Assembly: GCA_009781235.1 (NCBI GenBank)
Contig: WQYM01000003.1
Coordinates: forward strand, 1 to 36,864
Length of the DNA stretch: 36,864 nt
Direction: 5' to 3'
Source: Bacillota bacterium
GTDB taxonomy: Bacteria; Bacillota; Clostridia; Christensenellales; Pumilibacteraceae
Part shown: one piece after another, positions 8,494 through 17,177 of the stretch
How positions within the stretch are numbered: the first letter of the stretch is position 1
Layout of the letters: every line of letters starts with the position of its first letter
Notes under the pieces: model-generated
Told to the model about the DNA's origin: nothing
Seen by the model: the letters and a program-made list of their open reading frames with translations, nothing else
Databases searched by the model: none
Program-made: the position numbers and the translations under genes

Positions 8494-9712
8494 TGCAAAC
8501 CAAAGATTTTTTTTATGAATTGCCCGAGCGGCTGATTGCGCAAACACCGGCAATCCCCCGCGACGCATCCCGACTGCTTGTGTACGACCGCAAATCCGAA
8601 AAGATTGCCGATCGTCATTTTTACGACCTGCCATCCTACCTTAAACCCGGCGACGTGCTGGTCATCAACACCACCAAGGTTTTGCCCGCCCGTATTTTTG
8701 GATATAGGAATCCAACCGTAGGGGGCGACCCATTGGGTGTCCCGTATCATATAAATGGTGTTCGTTCTAGCGGGGCGCCCAATACTTCGCTTCGCTTCGT
8801 GGCGTTCGCTTCGGCTTCGCCTTGCTCGGCTGAGGGGTCGCCCCCTACGGGAATAATTGTGAATCAATCTGCTCACCAACCACCAACCACCAACCACCAA
8901 TCACCAATCCCGCAAGGAGCAAAGGTCGAATTCTTGCTCCATAAGCGCAAGTCTTACACGGAATGGGAAACGCTTGCCTGTCCTGCAAAACGCGTTAAAA
9001 TCGGCGATATTTTTACCTTTTCCGACGAACTTTCCGCCGAGATTACCGGATGCGGCGACGAGGGAATCCGCATATTGAATTTTAAATTCGACGGCGTTTT
9101 TGAAAATATCCTCCAAAATATTGGTGAAATGCCGCTGCCGCACTACATCCGCACAAAGCCCGCCGACCCTTCGCGCTACCAAACTGTCTATGCACGAGAA
9201 ACAGGTTCTTCCGCCGCGCCCACGGCGGGGTTGCACTTTGCGCCGGAATTGCTAGAAAAACTTAAATCCATGGGCGTCGAAATTGCCGAAATCCTGCTGC
9301 ACGTGGGACTGGGCACCTTCCGTCCCGTAAAAACCGAAAACATCGAAAGTCATAAAATGCATTCGGAGTTTTTCTCTATCGACGAAAAAGCCGCCTGCAC
9401 CGTCAACGCCGCTAAAAGGGAAGGGCGGCGCGTCATTGCCGTCGGCACCACCTCGGTGCGCGTGTTGGAGAGCGCGGCGGACGAGTGCGGGTTCATTCAG
9501 CCATTCTCCGGCGAAACGGACATCTTTATCTACCCGCCCTATAAATTTCGCGCCGTGGACGCTATGATAACCAACTTCCACCTGCCCGAATCCACATTGC
9601 TTATGCTTGTCGCCGCGTTTTTAGGGCGCGAACAAGCCCTATCCCTCTACCGCTACGCCGTCGAACAAGAATACCGGTTTTTCAGTTTCGGCGACGCCTG
9701 CCTTTTCGTTTA

Positions 9713-9713
<1 letters not shown>
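8493..9713 (+). CDS. queA: S-adenosylmethionine:tRNA ribosyltransferase-isomerase QueA with a repeat-derived internal insertion
   Basis: FFYELPERLIAQTP..DASRLLV, NTTKVLPARIFG, GSSAAPTAGLHF, LHVGLGTFRPV, TDIFIYPPYKF, MITNFHLPESTLLMLVAAF. ATG at 8493 preferred over the track GTG at 8460. Confidence 0.95.
8716..8850 (+). repeat. 135-nt inverted-repeat element inserted in frame in queA
   Basis: CCGTAGGGGGCGACCC (8716-8731) ... GGGTCGCCCCCTACGG (8835-8850), perfect 16-bp terminal inverted repeats; 135 nt = 45 codons. Confidence 0.85.
8875..8909 (+). repeat. Heptamer array inside queA (3x ACCAACC, 2x ACCAATC)
   Basis: accaacc accaacc accaacc accaatc accaatc, 35 nt, translated as HQPPTTNHQSPI. Confidence 0.85.
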
Positions 9714-10972
<1,259 letters not shown>

Positions 10973-11023
10973 GAATTAGGGAATAGAACAATTCAAGATT
11001 GTCGGGGCGTATGAGGCGACCTA

Positions 11024-11168
11024 TTTACAATTTACAATTTACGATTTACAAATTTCGGATGGATTTTTGAGTATGTTACGGACAAAACACCCGGAACAAA
11101 AGAACAAACAGTGAAACCTACAGGCACATATCCCTAATTTGTAAATTGTAAATCGTAAATCGTAAATA
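11024..11168. repeat. Element E7: heptamer arms (ACAATTT/ACGATTT)
   Basis: tttacaatttacaatttacgatttacaaat | tttcggatgg...ccggaacaaaagaac...cacatatcccta | atttgtaaattgtaaatcgtaaatcgtaaata. Confidence 0.88.
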
Positions 11169-11230
11169 AGTTTCGTGTTGGACAGTGTTGAATTACAATA
11201 GGCTCTAACCCCTAACCCCTAACTTTTTGC

Positions 11231-11260
11231 TTGACTTTTCTCCGGTGTTTACGGTACAAT
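11231..11260 (+). promoter_or_regulatory. Putative promoter of the membrane protein gene (leaderless arrangement)
   Basis: TTGACT (11231-11236), 18-nt spacer, TACAAT (11255-11260); GTG at 11267. Confidence 0.5.
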
Positions 11261-11266
11261 CCTTAT

Positions 11267-12679
11267 GTGAAACAATCCAAGGCAAACGTATCGGTGCGCG
11301 ACAGAATTTTAGTGTCGCTCGGGGGGCTCGTAAGCGCCCCCCTGTGCGCGTATGCCGTTTTGTTTTCCGGCGTTTTTTACAACGTCAACGACGCCGCCGT
11401 GTGGTTTGCCGTTGTATTGTCGCTCGCTGCGTGCGTCGCCTGCTGGCCGTTTTTGTATTACCTTTTTCGGGGCTCTATGTCCGTGGCGGGCGGAAGGTAC
11501 CACATCCCCCTGGCCGTCACGACGGTTGCCGGCGCATTGTCTACCGCGCTGGTGTTCTCCTGTCCTGCCGCACCCGAGGCGCTTGCGGGAATTCTTTTTT
11601 GCATCGCGTTGCCGGTTTCCGCCGTGTCTATGCAGGTTTTTTTGTTTCTCTACGGCAGTATCCGCAGCAAAATAGAAGGGGAGGATGAAAGACGGCCAAG
11701 ACAATTCAGGGCAATCGCGGAGCTTGCCGGAGTTGCCGCGTTAATTGTTTGCATTGCTTTGTCCGCGCATTTAATCAAGGCGGAGGCGGATTTTATCGCC
11801 GCCTGCGGGCAGCTCGCGGCCGTTTTGTTTTTAGCGGCGGGATTTTGTGTGTACTTTGGCTCCGTTTCGTTTTTACCGCGCTATATCCGGCTGATTCCGC
11901 CGCTGAAACGCACGGCTTTCCAAAAATTCAAGGGCTTTTACGCGCCGGTATTTGCCAAAGCACACGCACTGTCGCGCGTCGCGCATTGCTTTTTTTACGC
12001 TGCCGCTTTCATGGTTTTATTAAGCGCGCTGATGTTCCCGCCGGTTGGTGTCGTGCTGTTTTTGGGCGCTGCGGCTCTTTGTTACGCTGCAGTCGCGTAT
12101 TTTATCGAAAAACTCGTCTCCGTCCGCACCGTGTTCCGCCTTTCCGTAGCCGTCGGCGCATCAATTCCGGTTTGCGCGTTTTTGGCGGCGCTTGCGGCGG
12201 GGTTAGGTAATGCGCCCTTCTTTCCGTACGCCCTGTTTGTTTTATCGGGCGTAATTTTGGGCTGCGGCGGGGGAATCGCGCGCGCGGTTCAAAATTACCG
12301 GATGCAGGAAATTGAGCTTGGCACGTCCGCATCCGAGGGTATTGTCCGGATTTTTTTTATGCTTTTATCCTTCGTTGCGTTCGCGGCCGCGGCATTGACT
12401 GTAAGGCTTTCGGCGGTTTTCGGCGGTGCAATCCAACAAGCAACCGCCGTTTTCGGAGGCTTTGAGTTCATTGTGTTTCCGACGGTGTTTGTCTTGTCTA
12501 TCGGGGTCTGTGTGACGGCCGTGTTGCAAAAGCGCCGTGGCAGTATCGCTCTAGGCGGGATATCGGTTTGGGACACGGATCAAATCATGCGCGATATCGA
12601 GGAAATACATCCGGGGCAGCAAGCGGAAAAGAATCCGTACGGGGTGGATAGGTCGGTATTTGAGGAAGAATGGGATTAG
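11267..12679 (+). CDS. Polytopic membrane protein of unknown function (~470 aa)
   Basis: Many hydrophobic segments across the protein; start inferred at GTG 11267 (VKQSKANVSVRD) rather than upstream TTG 11231. Confidence 0.75.
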   Translation: MKQSKANVSVRDRILVSLGGLVSAPLCAYAVLFSGVFYNVNDAAVWFAVVLSLAACVACWPFLYYLFRGSMSVAGGRYHIPLAVTTVAGALSTALVFSCPAAPEALAGILFCIALPVSAVSMQVFLFLYGSIRSKIEGEDERRPRQFRAIAELAGVAALIVCIALSAHLIKAEADFIAACGQLAAVLFLAAGFCVYFGSVSFLPRYIRLIPPLKRTAFQKFKGFYAPVFAKAHALSRVAHCFFYAAAFMVLLSALMFPPVGVVLFLGAAALCYAAVAYFIEKLVSVRTVFRLSVAVGASIPVCAFLAALAAGLGNAPFFPYALFVLSGVILGCGGGIARAVQNYRMQEIELGTSASEGIVRIFFMLLSFVAFAAAALTVRLSAVFGGAIQQATAVFGGFEFIVFPTVFVLSIGVCVTAVLQKRRGSIALGGISVWDTDQIMRDIEEIHPGQQAEKNPYGVDRSVFEEEWD

Positions 12680-12689
12680 AGAAATAATA

Positions 12690-12738
12690 AATATAAAATA
12701 TAAAATATAAAATATAAAATATAAAATATAAAATATAA
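12690..12738. repeat. AT-rich heptamer tandem repeat (ATAAAAT)n
   Basis: aaatataaaatataaaatataaaatataaaat... directly upstream of the ORF at 12743. Confidence 0.85.
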
Positions 12739-12742
12739 ATTT

Positions 12743-13084
12743 ATGATTCAATTCAACGAAGTTAAAACAGAAAACGGGATTCGCGTGTTTTTGGTTGCCG
12801 AGGACGGCCTTGAGCTCGGTATGGGAACGCTGACGCAAAAGGGGCGTCGGGTCGAAATCGCCGTCGCTGCGGCAAAAAACGATTCCGCCCAAGACTTATT
12901 GCTGCGCGGCCTTGTGAACGTTTTGTCGGGTATGCCCGGCGTTGCCGGCGTTTTATCCAAAGAAACCGTAGATATTTTGGGCGGAGCGGCGTATCTTATG
13001 CAATTCGGCTTTACAAAAGCCCCCGGATCGGAGTATACTGTGGAGGCGGGTGAGATACGGCTAGAGGGTAAATGTAAAAAGTAA
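12743..13084 (+). CDS. Hypothetical protein, 113 aa
   Basis: Intact ORF MIQFNEVKTENGIRVFLVAEDGLELG... between collinear genes; no family confidently recognised. Confidence 0.6.
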   Translation: MIQFNEVKTENGIRVFLVAEDGLELGMGTLTQKGRRVEIAVAAAKNDSAQDLLLRGLVNVLSGMPGVAGVLSKETVDILGGAAYLMQFGFTKAPGSEYTVEAGEIRLEGKCKK

Positions 13085-13105
13085 CAAGTAAAAAGTTCGG
13101 ATGAA
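13068..13105. repeat. Degenerate half copy of the heptamer-arm element
   Basis: gtaaaaagtaacaagtaaaaag | ttcggatgaaat: GTAAAAA heptamers followed by the CGGAT core start; supplies the TAA of the upstream ORF. Confidence 0.5.
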
Positions 13106-13135
13106 ATAATTCCGTGGTATGAAAGGACAAAGCAC

Positions 13136-14836
13136 ATGAAAACAGACATCGAAATCGCCAGCGAGGCAAAATTATTGCCGATTAGTCAGGTTGCGGAATC
13201 CATCGGGATTCCCGCGTCGGAGCTATTTTGCTACGGAAACTATATGGCGAAGATCAGGGGTCAGGGATCAGGGATCAGGGGTCAGGAGTTAGAGGATGAT
13301 AAAACTCAATCCCGAACCCCGAACCCCGAACTCCGAACCCCGAGCCCCAAGCTCATCCTCGTCAGTGCCGTCAACCCCACCTCCGCCGGGGAGGGAAAAA
13401 CCACTATTTCGATAGGCCTTGCCGACGCGCTGAAAAAAACGGGACGCAAAACCGCTTTGGCGTTGCGCGAGCCCTCCTTAGGGCCCGTGTTCGGCGTAAA
13501 GGGCGGCGCGGCTGGCGGGGGATACGCGCAAATCGCGCCGATGGACGACATTAACCTGCATTTTACGGGCGATTTGCATGCAATCACTTCTGCCAACAAC
13601 CTTCTTGCGGCGATGATTGACAACCACATTTACTGGGGCAACAGCTTGCGCATCCGCACGGTGGAATGGCGCCGCTGCATGGACCTCAACGACCGCGCTT
13701 TGCGCAACACCGTGGCGGGCCTCGGGGGTTTTTTTGCGCGAGAGGACGGCTTTGACATCACGGCGGCAAGCGAGGTGATGGCGGCGCTGTGCTTATCGGG
13801 TGATGCGGACGACTTGTTAGCCCGGTTGGGCAGAATCGTCATCGGCTATAATTTTGACGGCGAGCCCGTCACGGCTAAGGATTTAAAAGCCGACGGGGCG
13901 ATGGCCGTTTTGTTAAAGGACGCGATTAAGCCGAACCTCGTGCAAACCTTAGAGGGCACGCCCGCGTTTGTGCACGGCGGCCCCTTTGCCAACATCGCGC
14001 ACGGCTGCAACAGCGTCATTGCCACCCGCGCCGCCCTCTCTTTTGCCGATTACGTGGTGACGGAGGCGGGGTTCGGCGCGGATTTGGGCGCGGAAAAATT
14101 TATCGACATCAAGTGCCGCGCGGCGGGATTGAAGCCGGACGCGGCCGTTTTGGTCGCCACGTTGCGCGCGCTGAAAAGCCTCGGGGGCAAGAAGGGTAAT
14201 TTATCCGAGCCCGATGCCGCCGCCTTAGCGCGGGGAATTCCCAACCTCCTAAAGCACATCGAAAACATGCGCGGCGTGTTCGGCCTGCCTTGCGTCGTCG
14301 CGATTAATAAGTTCGCGGGCGATTCCAAAGAAGAAATCGCGCTGGTTAAAGCCGCCGTGTTAAATGCCGGCGCGGCTTGCGAGACGGCGGAATCGTTTGC
14401 AAAGGGGGGCGCGGGCGGCATCGAGCTCGCAGAGGCTGTGGTAAAAGCCGCCGCTAAAAATCCCGATTTTAAATTCGCCTATCCGCTTGATATCCCGCTA
14501 AAAGACAAAATCGAGGCGGTCGCAAAAAAAGTCTACGGCGCGGACGGGGTGGGTTTTTCCGCCAAAGCGCTAAAATCCGTCGAGGCGTTTAACCGCCCCG
14601 AATACGCTTTTTTTCCCGTCTGTATTGCCAAAACGCAGTATTCGCTCTCCGATAACCCCGAGCTTTTGTCCCGCCCCTTCGGCTTTACGCTCACGGTACG
14701 CGATATACGCTTGAGGGCGGGAGCGGGCTTTTTTGTGGCGCTGGCCGGCGAAATCCTACTGATGCCGGGACTGTCACGTGCACCCAATGCGGAGGGGATG
14801 GAGATAAAGGACGGAGTAATTAAGGGGTTGTTTTAA
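13136..14836 (+). CDS. fhs: Formate--tetrahydrofolate ligase with a repeat-derived linker insertion
   Basis: NPTSAGEGKTTISIGLADAL, REPSLGPVFGVKGGAAGGGYAQ, INLHFTGDLHAI, FVHGGPFANIAHGCNSV, VVTEAGFGADLGAEKF. Confidence 0.97.
   Translation: MKTDIEIASEAKLLPISQVAESIGIPASELFCYGNYMAKIRGQGSGIRGQELEDDKTQSRTPNPELRTPSPKLILVSAVNPTSAGEGKTTISIGLADALKKTGRKTALALREPSLGPVFGVKGGAAGGGYAQIAPMDDINLHFTGDLHAITSANNLLAAMIDNHIYWGNSLRIRTVEWRRCMDLNDRALRNTVAGLGGFFAREDGFDITAASEVMAALCLSGDADDLLARLGRIVIGYNFDGEPVTAKDLKADGAMAVLLKDAIKPNLVQTLEGTPAFVHGGPFANIAHGCNSVIATRAALSFADYVVTEAGFGADLGAEKFIDIKCRAAGLKPDAAVLVATLRALKSLGGKKGNLSEPDAAALARGIPNLLKHIENMRGVFGLPCVVAINKFAGDSKEEIALVKAAVLNAGAACETAESFAKGGAGGIELAEAVVKAAAKNPDFKFAYPLDIPLKDKIEAVAKKVYGADGVGFSAKALKSVEAFNRPEYAFFPVCIAKTQYSLSDNPELLSRPFGFTLTVRDIRLRAGAGFFVALAGEILLMPGLSRAPNAEGMEIKDGVIKGLF
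13252..13348 (+). repeat. Heptamer-arm repeat embedded in frame in fhs
   Basis: TCAGGGG/TCAGGGA heptamers (13254-13288), spacer, CCGAACC heptamers (13312-13346). Confidence 0.88.
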
Positions 14837-14919
14837 TGATTGCTCTAAGCACAACGAAAAAGCAGAGCCGTTAAGCCCTGCTAAGTCGTCCGGTAACAAA
14901 GTTTGTATATCAGACATAG

Positions 14920-15003
14920 TGGTGCGGATGACAGGAGTTGAACCTGCACGTCGGGGACACCGGCTCCTAAGGCCGGCGCGTCTGCCAATTCCGCCACATC
15001 CGC
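14920..15003 (-). tRNA. tRNA-Leu (anticodon TAG), CCA encoded
   Basis: Reverse complement GCGGATGTGGCGGAATTGGCAGACGCGCCGGCCTTAGGAGCCGGTGTCCCCGACGTGCAGGTTCAACTCCTGTCATCCGCACCA; GCGGATG/CATCCGC acceptor stem, CT-TAG-GA anticodon loop, long variable arm. Confidence 0.97.
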
Positions 15004-15016
15004 GTGGATTAGTAAA

Positions 15017-15167
15017 TAACGAAAAACGAAAAACGAATAACGAAAAACGAGGGATAAGTGTTTTGAGGGTTCAAGATATTCTTTCTTTTGTTCCGGGCGT
15101 TTTAATTATTACTATTCTGCCAACCATTCCGATCCGACGTTTTTCGCTTTTCGCTATTCGCTATTCG
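15017..15167. repeat. Element E8: heptamer arms, core inverted relative to E1-E3 and E7; overlaps the rdgB 3' end
   Basis: taacgaaaaacgaaaaacgaataacgaaaaacga | gggataagtgttttgagggttcaagatattctttcttttgttccgg...ccgatccgac | gtttttcgcttttcgctattcgctattcg. Confidence 0.85.
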
Positions 15168-15746
15168 CGTCAATAGATCCGCCAGCGCCCGCCCCCGGTG
15201 GCTGACGGCGTTTTTTTCGTCCGCGCACGCTTGGCCGAAGGATTTGCCCAGCTCGTCGGAGAAAAAAATCGGGTCGTAGCCAAAGCCGTTTGTACCGTCG
15301 GGCTCGGTCAGGATGCGCCCGGCAGTTTCGCCGTTGCCGACCAAGAATTTGTCTCTACCGAAATACAGCACGATGCACGCGACAAACTTGGCGGAACGGT
15401 TTGCAACTCCTTCCAAATTCTTTAGCAGCAGCGCGTTGCAGTCGGCGGCCGTCGCCCCGGCTCCCCCGTACCGCGCCGAATATACGCCGGGCGCGCCGTC
15501 CAAAGCCTCGACGCACAACCCGGAATCGTCCGCCAGCACTGGGACGCCGAGCCTCCCGTAAACGGCTTTGGCCTTTAGCAGCGCGTTGTCAAAAAAGGTT
15601 GCGCCGGTTTCCTCGATTTCGTCCGAAAATGTGGTTTGCGAGAGCGGAATAACCTCAAAGACTTCGCCGAGTATTCGGCGGAACTCCTTAATTTTGCCCG
15701 CGTTGGTGCTTGCGACGATAAGCCGGGGCGGGGGAGAAGGGCTCAT
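15102..15746 (-). CDS. rdgB: XTP/dITP diphosphatase (RdgB/HAM1 family)
   Basis: LIVASTNAGKIKEFRRIL, ETGATFFDNALLKAKAVYGRLGVPVLADDSGLCVEALDGAPGVYSARYGG, GFGYDPIFF, AVSHRGRAL. Start at ATG 15746, not the track start 15833. Confidence 0.94.
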   Translation of the reverse strand: MSPSPPPRLIVASTNAGKIKEFRRILGEVFEVIPLSQTTFSDEIEETGATFFDNALLKAKAVYGRLGVPVLADDSGLCVEALDGAPGVYSARYGGAGATAADCNALLLKNLEGVANRSAKFVACIVLYFGRDKFLVGNGETAGRILTEPDGTNGFGYDPIFFSDELGKSFGQACADEKNAVSHRGRALADLLTRIANSEKRKTSDRNGWQNSNN

Positions 15747-15752
15747 GGGGGT

Positions 15753-15782
15753 ATTGTAGCAGAGATGGCGGGAGCTTGTCAA
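15753..15782 (-). promoter_or_regulatory. Putative promoter of rdgB (leaderless arrangement)
   Basis: Minus strand TTGACA (15782-15777), 18-nt spacer, TGC-TACAAT (-10 at 15758-15753); ATG at 15746. Confidence 0.6.
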
Positions 15783-15831
15783 GTGACAGAGAGATAAAAG
15801 ATAAAAGATAACAGAAAAAAGCGGGTAAAAC

Positions 15832-15858
15832 AAAAAAAGGGACGGCTTGCGCCGTCCC
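15832..15858 (-). terminator. Intrinsic terminator downstream of the TIGR04086-like gene
   Basis: Minus strand GGGACGGC-GCAA-GCCGTCCC followed by T7. Confidence 0.8.
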
Positions 15859-15943
15859 TGTAGCGAACGCCGGTTCGGCGGAAACTGCGTGCTACTTTGG
15901 CATTATATGCGATTATTCTGGGCTTGTCAAGCGTTTAGCGCAA

Positions 15944-16348
15944 TTATTTCTTTTTCCGTATCAGCCCCGCGATGATGCCGGATAATAACCCCGAAACCGA
16001 GCCGAGCGCGATATCGTTTAAAAGGTTTAACCCAAAGCTGAATTTTGCGCTGTTTAAAAGCGAAAAAATCAAAAACGCCAACAGGATATACACGATTCCG
16101 ACCGCCAATCCCCGCAGCCAGCCGTTTTTGGGCAGCTTTAAACACAACAGGCACGCCGTTAGGATGCTGACGCCTTTGATGACTTGATTGATAATCGGGA
16201 TGGTGTCCGAGGGGATATTGGCCGTCTTAATCAGGAACGCCAGGATGAGTATCGCGGCGAGCGATATGATGACCGCGACGATCACCGCCTTGAGGATTTC
16301 AAAAAAGTAATGCCTCGCGGTCGGGTTTGCTATTTGTTCTCTTTTCAT
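15944..16348 (-). CDS. TIGR04086-like small membrane protein
   Basis: Four hydrophobic segments; HYFFEILKAVIVAVIISLAAILILAFLIK...INQVIKGVSILTACLLCLK...GWLRGLAVGIVYILLAFLIF...GLLSGIIAGLIRKKK. Confidence 0.75.
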   Translation of the reverse strand: MKREQIANPTARHYFFEILKAVIVAVIISLAAILILAFLIKTANIPSDTIPIINQVIKGVSILTACLLCLKLPKNGWLRGLAVGIVYILLAFLIFSLLNSAKFSFGLNLLNDIALGSVSGLLSGIIAGLIRKKK

Positions 16349-16608
16349 AAAACTGATTCTCCGCTAAAAAGATTTTTAAAACCCTGCCGGTTTTTTTTCC
16401 GGGCACGGCTCCTTTCATATTCCTATGCGGACAAGTAGAGGTTTAGAACCCCGCTTTTTTTCTGAACGCACCCCTGCGGATCGGAAATTTTTTGGCGCGT
16501 ACGGACAAGCTATAATAAATGAAATGTGCGTTAGCACAAAAAAACGGAAATTTCTGTCCGAAATAAAATAAACATATTCTAAAAATAATAAAAAAGGGAG
16601 CTAAACAG

Positions 16609-16641
16609 TTGACAGGGGCACGGGAAACGTGTTTTAATAAT
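16609..16641 (+). promoter_or_regulatory. Putative promoter for the giant surface-protein gene
   Basis: TTGACA (16609-16614), 17-20 nt spacer, AT-rich TTTTAATAAT; followed at once by a strong 10-bp hairpin. Confidence 0.45.
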
Positions 16642-16648
16642 AAATGCT

Positions 16649-16677
16649 ACAAAGATGGTCTTTTAAGCCATCTTTGT
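16649..16677 (+). promoter_or_regulatory. 5'-leader hairpin
   Basis: ACAAAGATGG / tcttttaag / CCATCTTTGT, perfect 10-bp stem. Confidence 0.6.
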
Positions 16678-16710
16678 GGTGCGTGTTTGCCGCCCGGTAA
16701 CATAATTACG

Positions 16711-16781
16711 GGATAAGTTGCGCAAAGTAAGGGATAAGCCGTTTTGGAGAATTAGGATAAGTCGGCATCGGACAGCATAAG
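16711..16781 (+). repeat. Four phased copies of GGATAAG (one degenerate, GCATAAG)
   Basis: Copies at 16711, 16732, 16755 and 16775; spacings 21, 23 and 20 nt. Confidence 0.6.
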
Positions 16782-16857
16782 TTGGATCAGGCATTCGTAT
16801 CGGCGGCAACACAAAGGTTTGTTACTGTTCTCAAAGCTAAAAGGGAGAACAAAACGC

Positions 16858-16938
16858 ATGGGAGCGCTCCTTATCGGGAGGCGCGCGCCTAGGCGGGGCT
16901 TGTGTGTGCAACGCACCGGATGTCGTCCAAAGATTTAG
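16858..16938 (+). CDS. Candidate leader ORF 1, 26 codons
   Basis: aagggagaacaaaacgcATG; MGALLIGRRAPRRGLCVQRTGCRPKI*. Below the 60-aa track cut-off. Confidence 0.25.
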   Translation: MGALLIGRRAPRRGLCVQRTGCRPKI

Positions 16939-16955
16939 GACGAAGGAGAAGGTTT

Positions 16956-17069
16956 ATGAAAAGTATAGGGATGTTCCGTCGTTTAAGCGGAAAGAACGGG
17001 CTGATCCGTCGGATCGGCTTTTTTGCGGTTGCCCCGCACCGCGCCTATGGAACCGACGTACTTGAGTAA
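16956..17069 (+). CDS. Candidate leader ORF 2, 37 codons
   Basis: Strong SD aaggagaaggtttATG; MKSIGMFRRLSGKNGLIRRIGFFAVAPHRAYGTDVLE*. Contains a terminator-like hairpin. Confidence 0.3.
   Translation: MKSIGMFRRLSGKNGLIRRIGFFAVAPHRAYGTDVLE
17000..17024 (+). terminator. Terminator-like hairpin inside the leader of the giant gene
   Basis: GCTGATCC-GTC-GGATCGGC (8 bp with one G-U) followed by TTTTTT. Confidence 0.5.
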
Positions 17070-17177
17070 CCGGCCATTCATGCAATAACCTGTAGCAGAG
17101 TAAGAAAAAACACAAAAAACCGACAATGTCACGCTCCCCGGCGGCCATCGTCCGACGGAGACAATTGGAGAAAAATC

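Noticed and set aside
14919-15176. 85-aa ORF MVRMTGVEPARRGHRLLRPARLPIPPHPRG...
   Set aside because: Antisense of tRNA-Leu plus element E8; a common annotation artefact of tRNA antisense reading.
16681-16960. c-di-GMP (GEMM) or ydaO-type riboswitch upstream of the giant gene
   Set aside because: Looked for GGCAAACC/ACGCAAAGC and other hallmark motifs and did not find a convincing match; only generic hairpins can be supported.
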